A model generated the notes under the pieces. It worked only from the letters and a program-made list of their open reading frames with translations, was not told the origin of the DNA and ran no database searches. A DNA stretch of 64,000 nucleotides from Haloferula sp. BvORR071 (GTDB taxonomy: Bacteria; Verrucomicrobiota; Verrucomicrobiia; Verrucomicrobiales; Akkermansiaceae). The DNA is taken from NCBI RefSeq assembly GCF_000739615.1, contig NZ_BATP01000003.1, positions 248,001 to 312,000 of the forward strand. The letters are read 5' to 3'. This document shows, one piece after another, positions 43,309 through 52,772 of this stretch (positions within the stretch are counted from its first letter, which is position 1; every line of letters begins with the position of its first letter). The position numbers and the translations under genes are program-made.

Positions 43309-45069
43309 ATGAGCGACACCGCCGCCACCGCCGAAGCCAAGCTTCCCAAGGACCTTGCAGCCGAAAAAGGCTTGGTCAATGTGCAGATCGATGGCGTTTG
43401 GCTACAGGTGCCGCGCGGGATGCGGATGATCGAGGCCTGCAAACTAGCCCAGAACGAGGTCCCACACTACTGCTACCACCCGAAGCTTTCCGCGCCGGGC
43501 AATTGCCGCATGTGCCTGGTGCAGATGGGTATGCCGCCCCGCCCCGCCCCGGGCCAGGAGCCAACCTACGATGAGCAGGGCTACCTGCCGATCGGCTGGA
43601 TGCCCCGCCCGGTAATCGCCTGCGCGAACACGGTGAGCGAGAACATGGGCATCCGCACCACGGGTGACATCGTCACCAAGTGCCGCGAGGGGGTGATGGA
43701 GTTCCTGCTGATCAATCACCCGCTGGACTGCCCGATCTGCGACCAGGCCGGTGAGTGCCGCTTGCAGGAGTTTTCGGTCGAGCATGGCCGCGGTGGCTCG
43801 CGCTTCGTGGACATGAAGGTCAAGAAGCCGAAGAACGTGGACATCGGTCCGCGAGTCCGGCTGGACGACGAGCGCTGCATCATGTGCAGCCGCTGCATCC
43901 GCTTCATGGACGAGGTGGCCGGCGACCCGGTGCTGGGCTTCACCCAGCGCGGCACGCACACCACGCTGACGGTCCACCCGGGCAAGAAGCTGGATTCCAA
44001 CTACTCTCTCAACACGGTCGACATCTGCCCGGTGGGCGCATTGACCTCCAATGATTTCCGCTTCCAGATGCGGGTTTGGTTCCTGAAAGAGACCAAGAGC
44101 ATCGACGTGAACTGCGGCACTGGCGCGAACATCACCATCTGGGCCCGCGGCAACAAGCTGCACCGGGTCACCCCACGCCAGAACGACGACGTGAATTCGA
44201 CTTGGATGCCGGATTCCCACCGCCTGAACTTCCACTACATCGACAGCGAGGCGCGCCTTACCGATCCGATGATCAAGGGCGATGGCTTGCACACGCCGGT
44301 CTCTTGGAAGGACGCACTGACCGCAGCCGCCAAGGATCTGAAGGTCTTCGCCCCTAGCGAGATCGCGATCATCGCCTCCGCGCGGATGACCAATGAAGAG
44401 CTCTTCATGGTCCGCGAACTGGCGACCGAGCTGGGCACCGGCGCCTTCACTGTGGTCCCCCGCTCCGGCGAGAGCGACGGCCTGCTGATTTCCGCCGACC
44501 GCAACCCGAACACGACCGGCGCAAAGCTGGTGTGGGGTTCGCAGGATCCGGCCGCCCCGCTGGCGGATATCCGCAGCGGTGTGCAGAACGGCTCGATCAA
44601 GGCGCTGCTGGTCTTCGGCGAAGAACTGACGGCCGAGGCCGGGTTCTCCAAGGAGGACCTCGCGAAGCCGGCTTTCATTGCCTCGATCCAATTGTTGGCC
44701 GGCCCGACCGCCGACGCCTCGCACGTGCTACTCCCCGGAGCGGCCTTTGCCGAGAAGCGCGGCTCGATGGTCAACGTCACCGGTCGCCTGCAGCGCCTGA
44801 ACCGCGCGGTGGAGCCGCCGGCCGAGGCCCGCGACGACTGGGAAGTTCTCCGCGATCTGAAGGCTGCACTGCAAGGTGCCGCCCCGACCGCAGGACCGGC
44901 GATGATCGAAGATCTCTTCAAGACGGTGGCCGCGGGCGTGCCCGAGTTCAGCGGCCTGACGCTTTCCAAGATCGGTGATCTCGGTCTGCCCGTGGTGGAA
45001 ACCGGCGTGAAGATCCCGCTTCTCGAAAACGAGCGTGCCCGCAAGGCAGCGGGGCTCATCAACGGCTAA
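43309..45069 (+). CDS. nuoG: NADH-quinone oxidoreductase subunit G (Fe-S, peripheral arm)
   Basis: 586 residues, first gene of nuoGHIJKLMN. It carries electrons through the peripheral arm of complex I. Cluster ligands are all visible: 2Fe-2S C55, C66, C69 and C105; the His-ligated 4Fe-4S H137, C141, C144 and C150; a second 4Fe-4S C190, C193, C196 and C240. The molybdopterin-like C-terminal domain is shortened (E. coli NuoG is about 900 residues). An insertion at about 74-100 (PPRPAPGQEP) widens the loop between 2Fe-2S ligands. It has a start ATG at 43309 and a sigma70-like promoter with a CRP-like site upstream. Confidence 0.95.
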   Translation: MSDTAATAEAKLPKDLAAEKGLVNVQIDGVWLQVPRGMRMIEACKLAQNEVPHYCYHPKLSAPGNCRMCLVQMGMPPRPAPGQEPTYDEQGYLPIGWMPRPVIACANTVSENMGIRTTGDIVTKCREGVMEFLLINHPLDCPICDQAGECRLQEFSVEHGRGGSRFVDMKVKKPKNVDIGPRVRLDDERCIMCSRCIRFMDEVAGDPVLGFTQRGTHTTLTVHPGKKLDSNYSLNTVDICPVGALTSNDFRFQMRVWFLKETKSIDVNCGTGANITIWARGNKLHRVTPRQNDDVNSTWMPDSHRLNFHYIDSEARLTDPMIKGDGLHTPVSWKDALTAAAKDLKVFAPSEIAIIASARMTNEELFMVRELATELGTGAFTVVPRSGESDGLLISADRNPNTTGAKLVWGSQDPAAPLADIRSGVQNGSIKALLVFGEELTAEAGFSKEDLAKPAFIASIQLLAGPTADASHVLLPGAAFAEKRGSMVNVTGRLQRLNRAVEPPAEARDDWEVLRDLKAALQGAAPTAGPAMIEDLFKTVAAGVPEFSGLTLSKIGDLGLPVVETGVKIPLLENERARKAAGLING

Positions 45070-45087
45070 GTCCCGTTTCTGCTTTTC

Positions 45088-46368
45088 ATGGACCTCCTGA
45101 TCACACTCCTGATTATCGTCGCCAAGGTCATCGGCCTGACCTTCCTGGTCGTGCTGCCGCTGGTGCCGATCTCGGTTTACTTCGAGCGCCGCTTCTCCGC
45201 GATCATCCAGGACCGCGTGGGTCCAAACCGGGTGGGCGTCCCCTTGACTTGGTTTGGCGCTAAGAAGGACTTCTCCTTCTTCGGTCTGATCCAGCCGATG
45301 GCGGACGGGGTAAAGCTGTTCCTGAAGGAAGACTTCACGCCCTCGCACGTGCGCAAGGCTTTCTACTGGCTGGCCCCGGCGCTGACCGTAGTGCCGGCAC
45401 TGGTGACAGTGTGCGTGGTGCCCTTCGGCTCGGACATCATGATCAACGGTCATGCCGAGAAGCTGGTGATCGCCAATCTGGACGTGGGTCCCCTCTTCAT
45501 CTTCGCGATCTCTTCGCTGGCGGTTTACGGGATTACCCTCGCCGGCTGGTCCTCGAACTCGAAGTTCCCTTTCATCGGCGGCGTGCGCTCGACGGCACAG
45601 ATGATCTCCTACGAGATCGCACTGGGCCTCTCGGTGGTGCCGGTGTTGCTCTTCTACGGAGACCTCAACCTCTCGCACATCGTGGAAGCCCAAGCCCAGC
45701 GGGGCTGGCTGCTTCTGCCGCTCTGGAACGAGCACGGCGCCTTCTTCACGGAAGGCTATTGGAAGGACCCCGAGGTTCTCAACCAGTGGCTCTTCTGGAT
45801 TCCGGCGATGATCGCCTTCGTGATCTTCACGACCTCGGTCTTCGCGGAAACGAACCGCATGCCCTTCGACCTTCCGGAGTGCGAAACGGAACTCGTGGGC
45901 GGCTACCACACGGAATACTCCTCCATGAAGTTCGCGATGTTCTTCATGGGTGAATACGCCGCGATGGTGATCGGCTCCTCGCTGGTGGTGACTCTCTTCC
46001 TTGGTGGCTGGTCCTTGGGCTTCGGCGCGGACGAGTGGATCAAGGGCCTGAAGATCGGCGATGTCGGTATCGGCGGCTTCGTCCACATGGCGGTCTTCAT
46101 GGCGAAGGTGGTGGCATTCATCTTGTTCTTCATCCTGGTGCGCTGGACGGTGCCGCGCTTCCGCTACGACCAGCTCATGCGCCTCGGCTGGGTGATCTTC
46201 TTTGAAGCCGCCCTGCTCAATGTCTTCCTCGCCGCGATCGTGATCGCCCTACCGCAGTTCGGAGCCATCGTGAACATCGCCGCTGTGGTGGTGCTGGTGG
46301 TGGTGACCGCCGCACTGGTCTGGGCCCTGAAGGTGTCCGAGAAGAAGCCCGCCCCTCTTTCCATCTAA
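45088..46368 (+). CDS. nuoH: NADH-quinone oxidoreductase subunit H
   Basis: 426 residues, an eight-helix membrane subunit at the quinone site and the junction of the two arms of complex I. Conserved stretches: ERRFSAIIQDRVGPNRVG, GLIQPMADGVKLFLKED, STAQMISYEIALGLSV, and ETNRMPFDLPECETELVGGYHTEY split over two pieces. It is about 100 residues longer than E. coli NuoH; the extra sequence is mainly a periplasmic-type loop near 205-240 (LLLPLWNEHGAFFTEGYW) and an extended C-terminus. It lies 18 bp after nuoG. Confidence 0.95.
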   Translation: MDLLITLLIIVAKVIGLTFLVVLPLVPISVYFERRFSAIIQDRVGPNRVGVPLTWFGAKKDFSFFGLIQPMADGVKLFLKEDFTPSHVRKAFYWLAPALTVVPALVTVCVVPFGSDIMINGHAEKLVIANLDVGPLFIFAISSLAVYGITLAGWSSNSKFPFIGGVRSTAQMISYEIALGLSVVPVLLFYGDLNLSHIVEAQAQRGWLLLPLWNEHGAFFTEGYWKDPEVLNQWLFWIPAMIAFVIFTTSVFAETNRMPFDLPECETELVGGYHTEYSSMKFAMFFMGEYAAMVIGSSLVVTLFLGGWSLGFGADEWIKGLKIGDVGIGGFVHMAVFMAKVVAFILFFILVRWTVPRFRYDQLMRLGWVIFFEAALLNVFLAAIVIALPQFGAIVNIAAVVVLVVVTAALVWALKVSEKKPAPLSI

Positions 46369-46380
46369 GTCATTCTCCAA

Positions 46381-46947
46381 ATGGCCGTCGTCAAAGTCAC
46401 ACGTCCGAAGCTCGCCGCCGGGGAGAAGATCTACCTCGGAGCGATCCTCAAGGGCTTCGTCATCACGATGAAGCACGCCTTCGATTCGCTGCGCGGCAAG
46501 TCCCGCGGTGCCGGAGACCTCGCGTCCTCCGGCCTCGGCGTGACGATGCAGTATCCCGAGCAGAAGTGGGACGAACACCTGCCAGATCACTACCGCGGCG
46601 CGCCCGCACTGGTGACTGATGAACAGGGCCGCGAGCGCTGCGTGTCCTGCCAGCTTTGCGAATTCATCTGCCCGCCGAAGGCGATCAAGATCACGCCGAG
46701 TGAAATCCCCTCGGACGATGCTTGGGCCAAGGTCGAGAAGCGGCCGCTGGAGTTCGATATCGACATGATCCGCTGCATCTACTGCGGCATGTGCGAGGAA
46801 GTCTGCCCCGAGCAGGCCATCTTCCTGCGCAAGGATTACGCCATCACCGGCCTCAAGCGGGCCGACATGGTGCACAACAAGGAGAAACTCTACGAGATCG
46901 GCGGCGTCCGCGAAGGTCTCGTCAACAAGTGGAACGAGCTGAAGTAA
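46381..46947 (+). CDS. nuoI: NADH-quinone oxidoreductase subunit I (two 4Fe-4S)
   Basis: 188 residues. Two ferredoxin motifs bind the clusters that pass electrons towards the quinone: C87, C90, C93, C97 (with the fourth Cys followed by PP) and C132, C135, C138, C142 (followed by P). An N-terminal amphipathic helix (about 18-37) attaches it to the membrane. It is a typical length for the family and lies 12 bp after nuoH. Confidence 0.95.
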   Translation: MAVVKVTRPKLAAGEKIYLGAILKGFVITMKHAFDSLRGKSRGAGDLASSGLGVTMQYPEQKWDEHLPDHYRGAPALVTDEQGRERCVSCQLCEFICPPKAIKITPSEIPSDDAWAKVEKRPLEFDIDMIRCIYCGMCEEVCPEQAIFLRKDYAITGLKRADMVHNKEKLYEIGGVREGLVNKWNELK

Positions 46948-46956
46948 CAACCTGCC

Positions 46957-47514
46957 ATGCCTCTTCCCCTTTTCTGGTTTTTCGCTCTGGTCATGCTGTT
47001 CGGCGGCGTGGCGGTGGTAGCGCTGCGCAACCCGGTGGCCTCGGCGCTGTCGATGGTGGCGTCTTTCGTCGGCCTCTCCGGCCTGTTCATCGGCCTGAAT
47101 GCCTTCTTCGTCGGGATCATCCAGATCCTGGTCTACGCGGGGGCGATCATGGTGCTGTTCATCTTCATCATCATGCTCCTCGACCTGAAGATCGAGGAGA
47201 AGCGCGCGCCGAAGCTGGCGCCGCTGCTCGGTGGTCTTGGGATCGTGCTCGGTTTCACCATCCAGCTCATCGGCGTCCTTTCGAAGACGCCGAACGCGGA
47301 TTGGAAGCCGCTGGATCTCGCCGCTGCCTCGGCTGCCCATGCGCAATCGAGCCCCGGGATCTCAACCAAGCTGGCTGAGGGTCACCTTCCCGACGTGAAC
47401 CTGATCGGTGACATCCTCTTCAAGGGCTACAACCTGCCGCTCCAGATCGTCGGCGTGCTGCTGCTCGTCGCGACCATCGGGGTCGTCGTTCTTTCCAAGC
47501 GCCAAGAAGCCTAA
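46957..47514 (+). CDS. nuoJ: NADH-quinone oxidoreductase subunit J
   Basis: 185 residues with five membrane segments. The third helix [19 protein letters not shown] holds the pi-bulge region typical of NuoJ. The loop between segments four and five (about 110-150) is long and Pro/Ala-rich. It lies 9 bp after nuoI and 4 bp before nuoK, consistent with one transcript. Confidence 0.94.
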   Translation: MPLPLFWFFALVMLFGGVAVVALRNPVASALSMVASFVGLSGLFIGLNAFFVGIIQILVYAGAIMVLFIFIIMLLDLKIEEKRAPKLAPLLGGLGIVLGFTIQLIGVLSKTPNADWKPLDLAAASAAHAQSSPGISTKLAEGHLPDVNLIGDILFKGYNLPLQIVGVLLLVATIGVVVLSKRQEA

Positions 47515-47518
47515 TCCC

Positions 47519-47836
47519 ATGGCCACCCTTCACTCCTACCTTCTGGTTTCCGGCCTGCTTTTCGCGATCGGCCTGTCCGGCGTGATCCTGCGGCGGAATA
47601 TCATCGTGGTCTTCATGTGCCTGGAGCTGATGCTCAGCGCGGCAAACCTGACCCTGGTGGCGTTCTCACGCTTCAACGGCAGCAACGGCCTGCCGGACTA
47701 CCACGGGCAGATGATGGTGTTCTTCGTGATCACCGTGGCCGCCGCCGAGGTGGCAGTGGGACTCGCGATCATCGTGGCGCTCTACCGGGCGCGGCAGACG
47801 ATCAATACCGAGGACCTGACGAGCATGCGCGGCTGA
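47519..47836 (+). CDS. nuoK: NADH-quinone oxidoreductase subunit K
   Basis: 105 residues from the ATG at 47519, three membrane helices. The conserved proton-path Glu residues are in the second and third helices ([13 protein letters not shown] and [18 protein letters not shown] stretch [13 protein letters not shown]). This is the usual length for the subunit. It is followed by a 43-bp gap to nuoL. Confidence 0.95.
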   Translation: MATLHSYLLVSGLLFAIGLSGVILRRNIIVVFMCLELMLSAANLTLVAFSRFNGSNGLPDYHGQMMVFFVITVAAAEVAVGLAIIVALYRARQTINTEDLTSMRG

Positions 47837-47879
47837 GCCTGAGCGCGGGCAACCTACAATCGGAAATTTTCTATCAACC

Positions 47880-49694
47880 ATGGCTTGGGTCCTCCTGTTC
47901 CTTCCCCTGATCGCCGCGGCGGCGAACCAGCTCTACCTGAAGCGGAATGCTTACATCGCTTCGCTGGTTTCCGTTGCCTCGGTGGCGGTGACTTTAGTGA
48001 TCGCGCTGATGCTGCTTGGCAAGGAGGCGACTGATTCGGTCGACTGGGCCACAATCGGTGAGTTCAAGCTTCAGATCGGCTACAAGCTGGATCAGCTCTC
48101 CACCGGCATGATGGTGGTGGTCACGGGAGTGGGCCTGCTGGTGCATGTGTTCTCGCTGGCTTACATGAAGGACGATGCTGCGAAGGCACGCTTCTTCACC
48201 GGCCTCTCGCTCTTCATGTTTTCGATGACCGGCATCGTGCTGGCCTCGAATTTCATCATGACCTTCATCTTCTGGGAGCTGGTCGGCCTCAGCTCCTATC
48301 TGCTGATCGGCCACTGGTATCAGAAGGATTCCGCGGCCGACGCCGCGAAGAAGGCTTTCATCACCAACCGTATCGGCGACTTCGGTTTCATGATCGGGAT
48401 CCTGATGCTGTGGGGCATCACCGGCAGCTTGAGCTTTGACGGTATGAAGTCTTGGAGCGCTGGCGGTGGCTTGGAGCACGTGTCCACCGGTGTGTTGGGA
48501 GCCTGCCTGCTCTGTGTCTTCTGCGGCGCAGTTGGCAAGTCCGCCCAAATGCCGCTGCACGTCTGGCTGCCAGACGCAATGGAAGGCCCGACCCCGGTGT
48601 CCGCGCTGATCCACGCCGCGACCATGGTGGCTGCGGGCGTTTATATGCTCTTCCGCGTGCAGAGCTCGATTGGAGCGGAAGCCTTCGACAACTTTGCCGG
48701 TGACACGATCGCTTGGATCGGTGCGATCACCTCGCTCTGCGCGGCGCTGATGGCGACGCAGCAGGACGATATCAAGCGGATCCTCGCTTACTCCACGCTC
48801 TCGCAACTCGGCTACATGGTGATGGCCGTCGGCCTGCGCCATGGCGATGCCGGGATGTTCCACCTCTTCACACACGCTTGGTTCAAGGCGCTGCTCTTCC
48901 TTGGCTCTGGTGCCGTGATCTACGCCTGCCACCACGAGCAGGACATCTGGAAGATGGGCGGACTGCTGAAGAAGATGCCGATCACCGGCTTCACCTTCTT
49001 GGTCGGCTTCCTGGCCCTGATCGCGGTTCCTGGCACGGCTGGTTTCTTCTCCAAGGAGATGATCCTGCACGCCGCCCATGAATACGGGGACGAGCATCAC
49101 AACATGGCCTTCTTCTGGATCGCCGCGGGTGTAGCCGTTCTCACCTCCTTCTACATGACCCGGCTCTTCGTGGTCGCTTTCCTTGGCAAGCACCGCTCCG
49201 ACGATGCCAGCCACGCGCATGAGGTGGGCCCGCTGATGTTTGTGCCGCTCGTCGTTTTGGCCGTCCTTGCCGTGGTCGGCGGGTTCAAGCTCGCCCATGG
49301 CCTCGCACCTGCCACACCACACGGTGCCGGCGAGTTTGAAGTGAATCCCATCTTCTGGGTCTCCGTGGGTGCCTTGGCGCTCGGCGCAATCCCCGGCTTC
49401 CTCCTCTACAACGGCAAGGAGAAGGATCCGGTCTCGATCCCCTTCTTCCGCGACCGTTTCAAGATCGACGATCTCTACGACAATGTGATCGTCCGTTACT
49501 TCCAGAACGGCTTCGCGGCGATCGTCCACTTCTTCGACGAGTTCCTGATCAACGGCCTGATCGTCGGCGGTGCGAGCCGCCTTGCCGAAGGCTGCGGCGG
49601 ACTGTTCCGCCGGGTTCAGTCGGGCAACCTCCAAGGATACGCCTTTGTCTTCGGCCTCGGCGTGATCCTCGTCATCTACTTCACCGCGTTCTAA
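47880..49694 (+). CDS. nuoL: NADH-quinone oxidoreductase subunit L (antiporter-like)
   Basis: 604 residues, about fifteen membrane helices, the distal proton-pumping subunit. Recognisable segments: FIFWELVGLSSYLLIGHWY with the essential Glu, KSAQMPLHVWLPDAMEGPTP with the essential Lys, HAATMVAAGVYML, and QQDDIKRILAYSTLSQLGYM. The C-terminal part with the lateral helix is present. It has 25 bp to nuoM. Confidence 0.95.
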   Translation: MAWVLLFLPLIAAAANQLYLKRNAYIASLVSVASVAVTLVIALMLLGKEATDSVDWATIGEFKLQIGYKLDQLSTGMMVVVTGVGLLVHVFSLAYMKDDAAKARFFTGLSLFMFSMTGIVLASNFIMTFIFWELVGLSSYLLIGHWYQKDSAADAAKKAFITNRIGDFGFMIGILMLWGITGSLSFDGMKSWSAGGGLEHVSTGVLGACLLCVFCGAVGKSAQMPLHVWLPDAMEGPTPVSALIHAATMVAAGVYMLFRVQSSIGAEAFDNFAGDTIAWIGAITSLCAALMATQQDDIKRILAYSTLSQLGYMVMAVGLRHGDAGMFHLFTHAWFKALLFLGSGAVIYACHHEQDIWKMGGLLKKMPITGFTFLVGFLALIAVPGTAGFFSKEMILHAAHEYGDEHHNMAFFWIAAGVAVLTSFYMTRLFVVAFLGKHRSDDASHAHEVGPLMFVPLVVLAVLAVVGGFKLAHGLAPATPHGAGEFEVNPIFWVSVGALALGAIPGFLLYNGKEKDPVSIPFFRDRFKIDDLYDNVIVRYFQNGFAAIVHFFDEFLINGLIVGGASRLAEGCGGLFRRVQSGNLQGYAFVFGLGVILVIYFTAF

Positions 49695-49719
49695 GCATCG
49701 AACTAGCACTCCCTTTTCC

Positions 49720-51180
49720 ATGTTACTCCTGCTAGTCCTCATTCCCCTCGCCGCTTTCCTTGCGATCCTCTGCGGCGCGCCTGCCCGCAAGACCGCGGTG
49801 GCCGCCGGTTGGGCGAACCTCGCACTCGGCGTCTGGGCCGCATTCTCCTTCAATGCCAAGATCTGGGGCATCTCGCTGCCGGTGCTGGCCAAGCCCGCGC
49901 TGCATCTCTCGCTCGCGATGACGGACGGGATGAGCGCCATCATGGTGCTGCTCTCGGTGATTGTGACGCTGGCAGCCCTGCTCTCTGGCAAGGCGCCTGA
50001 AGGCAAGGAAACCCTCTACTACGGGTCCTCCCTGCTGATCTCGGCCGGCGCGATCGGCGCGTTCGCGGCGACCGACCTGTTCTTCTTCTACGCCTTCCAC
50101 GAGCTGGCTCTGATTCCGACTTTCCTGATGATCGGCATCCTCGGTCGCGGTGACCGCAAGGAAGCCGCTTGGAAGATCACGATCTACCTCGGGCTCGGCT
50201 CGATCATCCTACTGGCCGGCTTGGTCTGGCTCGCCAGCATCACTGGCACCTTCGATATCCCGAAGATGGTCGACTTCGTGAAGGATCACCCGATCGATGC
50301 GGCTTCGCAAAAGGGCATCGCCGCCCTGCTGCTGGTGGGCTTCGGCGTGTTGGTTTCGCTCTTCCCCTTCCACTCTTGGGCCGCCCCGGCCTATGCGAGC
50401 GCGCCGGCACCGACCTCGATGCTGCACGCCGGCGTGCTGAAGAAGTTCGGTCTCTACGGCCTGCTGCGCATCGCGATCCCACTGGTGCCGGAGGGCATGC
50501 AGGCATGGCTGACGCCGCTGCTGGTGCTCTTGCTCGGCAACATCCTCTGGGTCGGCCTGGTGACCATCAACCAGAAGCGCTTGGACCTGATGCTCGGCAA
50601 CTCGTCCGTGATGCACATGGGTTACATCTTCCTGGCGATCGCGGCGCTGGCGGCAAGCCACACGGCGACCGGCTTCACCAACACCCTCGGCCAACCGGCG
50701 GCAGTGCTACTGATGTTCGGCCACGGGATCTCGATCGCGATGCTCTTCGGTCTGGCCGACAAGATCGAGCGCAGCACCGGCACACTGGAGCTGACGGATC
50801 TGGGCGGGCTGGCGAAGTCTGCGCCGGGCCTAGCCTTCATGTTCGGCATGGTCGGCATGGCTTCGATCGGCCTGCCGGGCCTCGCGAACTTCGCGGGTGA
50901 AGTGCTGGTCTTCCTGTCTTCCTTCCAGAACTACGATCCGAGCAAGGGCCTTGGCCCGGTCCAGATCGCCTGTATCCTGGCCATCTGGGGTGTGGTGATC
51001 AGTGCGATCTACATGCTGCGCGCCTACCGGAATATCTTCCAGGGTCCCCAAGTGAAGGCCACCACCGATTCGGCGGACCTGACCCTCGCCGATCGTATTC
51101 CGGCACTGATCCTGGCGATCGCACTGCTGGCGGTGGGTCTCTACCCGAACCTGCTGCTGAACCTCCTGTCTCTGAAATAG
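49720..51180 (+). CDS. nuoM: NADH-quinone oxidoreductase subunit M (antiporter-like)
   Basis: 486 residues, about fourteen membrane helices. Antiporter landmarks: FFFYAFHELALIPTFLMIG with the helix-5 Glu, VSLFPFHSWAAPAYASAP in the helix-7 position, and SVMHMGYIFLAIA. The canonical helix-7 Lys seen as VK.P.HTWLP in most NuoM is not obvious here: the stretch reads VSLFPFHSW. This departure is worth checking by alignment. It lies 40 bp before nuoN. Confidence 0.93.
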   Translation: MLLLLVLIPLAAFLAILCGAPARKTAVAAGWANLALGVWAAFSFNAKIWGISLPVLAKPALHLSLAMTDGMSAIMVLLSVIVTLAALLSGKAPEGKETLYYGSSLLISAGAIGAFAATDLFFFYAFHELALIPTFLMIGILGRGDRKEAAWKITIYLGLGSIILLAGLVWLASITGTFDIPKMVDFVKDHPIDAASQKGIAALLLVGFGVLVSLFPFHSWAAPAYASAPAPTSMLHAGVLKKFGLYGLLRIAIPLVPEGMQAWLTPLLVLLLGNILWVGLVTINQKRLDLMLGNSSVMHMGYIFLAIAALAASHTATGFTNTLGQPAAVLLMFGHGISIAMLFGLADKIERSTGTLELTDLGGLAKSAPGLAFMFGMVGMASIGLPGLANFAGEVLVFLSSFQNYDPSKGLGPVQIACILAIWGVVISAIYMLRAYRNIFQGPQVKATTDSADLTLADRIPALILAIALLAVGLYPNLLLNLLSLK

Positions 51181-51220
51181 GTCTTATAGGACCCGTAGGA
51201 CATATTTCCCTTTCCCGACC

Positions 51221-52729
51221 ATGCCCGCTTATTACCTCGAAGCCCTGACCGTCGCACTCGGCATCGTCCTGCTGATGCTGGAGGCTTTCGTGTCGTCTGC
51301 CTCGAAGAAGTTCATCGGCATTTCTGCAGCCGCCGGACTCGCATTGATCCTGATTTTCTCGTTCTTTGCTACCGCACCGGATGCCAAGTTGGAGCTGTCG
51401 CGATTCTACCAGTACGATGGGTTGGCACGTTTCTACAAGGGCTTCGCTCTGGTCTGCACGATCCTGGTGGTTTTGATGTCGGTGGATTTCCGCTCGATCC
51501 TGTCGCGCTTCACCGATGAGCCCGGCACCGAGAAAGGCACCGGTGAATACTACGCGCTGCCGGTCTTCGCCTGCGCGGGCATGATGTGGATGGCTTCGGC
51601 CAAGGATCTGGCCGGTGCCTTCGTGGCGCTGGAGCTGGTGACCATCACTTTCTATATTCTGGTCTCTTACCTGCGCCGGAACGTCGGCTCGCTGGAAGCG
51701 GGTGTGAAGTACCTGATCCTCGGCGCGCTGAGCACCGGTTTCTTGGTCTACGGTATTGCTTGGATCTACGGTTCGACGGGCACGATGAATCTGGCAGCGC
51801 TCGCCGAGCGTTTGATGACACCGCGCAGCCCGCTGGATTCCACGGTGGTGGTTGAGGCTTGGGCGCAGTTGGCTCCGGTCGCCCAGCCATCCCTGCTCTT
51901 CGGCATCGCTCTGATCCTGATCGCGCTGGGCTTCAAGATCGGCGCCGTTCCGATGCAGGTCTGGATCCCTGACGTTTATCAAGGTGCCCCGACCCCGACG
52001 ACGGCCTTCCTCTCGGTAGGCTCCAAGGCAGCGGGCTTCATCCTGCTGATCCGTTTCATCACGCCCTTCATGCAGCCCGGCTCGCCGGTGGCGCAGCACG
52101 TGGCGCTGATGCTGGCGATCATGGCAGGTGCGACGCTGCTCTTCGGCAACTTGGCGGCGATCGGGCAGACGAACTTCAAGCGCCTTCTGGCCTACTCCTC
52201 GATCGCCCATGCGGGCTTCCTGGTGCTGGCACTGGCAGCATGGAAGGACAAGACCCCCACTGACCTGAGCTCGGCGGAGACGGTGTCCTTCTACTTGGCC
52301 ACCTACCTGCTGATGACGCTGGCTAGCTTCTTCATTCTCGCCCAAGTCCGGATCCAGGACGGCAGCGAGGAAATCGATGCCTTCAACGGCCTCGGCAAGC
52401 GCAACCCTACCTTGGCACTCGGGCTAACAGTGATCATGGCGGCGCTGGCCGGTGTGCCACTGACCGCGGGCTTCCTCGGCAAGCTCTTCGTCTTCAAGTT
52501 GGCGGTTGATGCCAAGCTGTGGTGGGCGGTGATCCTCGGCTTCGTGGGTGCCGCTGCGGGCTTCTACTACTACTTCAAGATCATCCGCGCCATCTGGTGG
52601 GAAGCGCCGAAGGCCGAGGCCAAGCCGCTGGTGCTGCCGGAGATCACCCGCTACTGCGTGGTGGGCCTGACGGTGGCAGTGATCGTGCTCGGTGTCTGGC
52701 CGGAGCCGGTGCGGATGCTGCTGCAGTAA
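51221..52729 (+). CDS. nuoN: NADH-quinone oxidoreductase subunit N (antiporter-like)
   Basis: 502 residues, about fourteen membrane helices, last gene of the nuo block. Landmarks: FVALELVTITFYILVSYLRR, LGFKIGAVPMQVWIPDVYQG with the conserved Lys, FKRLLAYSSIAHAGF, and AGVPLTAGFLGKLFVFK. It ends at a C-terminal segment VWPEPVRMLLQ. There is no clear terminator; a small membrane-protein gene begins 43 bp downstream. Confidence 0.95.
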   Translation: MPAYYLEALTVALGIVLLMLEAFVSSASKKFIGISAAAGLALILIFSFFATAPDAKLELSRFYQYDGLARFYKGFALVCTILVVLMSVDFRSILSRFTDEPGTEKGTGEYYALPVFACAGMMWMASAKDLAGAFVALELVTITFYILVSYLRRNVGSLEAGVKYLILGALSTGFLVYGIAWIYGSTGTMNLAALAERLMTPRSPLDSTVVVEAWAQLAPVAQPSLLFGIALILIALGFKIGAVPMQVWIPDVYQGAPTPTTAFLSVGSKAAGFILLIRFITPFMQPGSPVAQHVALMLAIMAGATLLFGNLAAIGQTNFKRLLAYSSIAHAGFLVLALAAWKDKTPTDLSSAETVSFYLATYLLMTLASFFILAQVRIQDGSEEIDAFNGLGKRNPTLALGLTVIMAALAGVPLTAGFLGKLFVFKLAVDAKLWWAVILGFVGAAAGFYYYFKIIRAIWWEAPKAEAKPLVLPEITRYCVVGLTVAVIVLGVWPEPVRMLLQ

Positions 52730-52772
52730 GCCGGGGCTTGCCTCGGGGCGCGTTCCCGGGTTGCGTGGAGCG

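Noticed and set aside
47994-50006. 670-codon open frame on the minus strand opposite nuoL/nuoM
   Set aside because: The same codon-bias shadow effect; the plus strand encodes clear complex I subunits.
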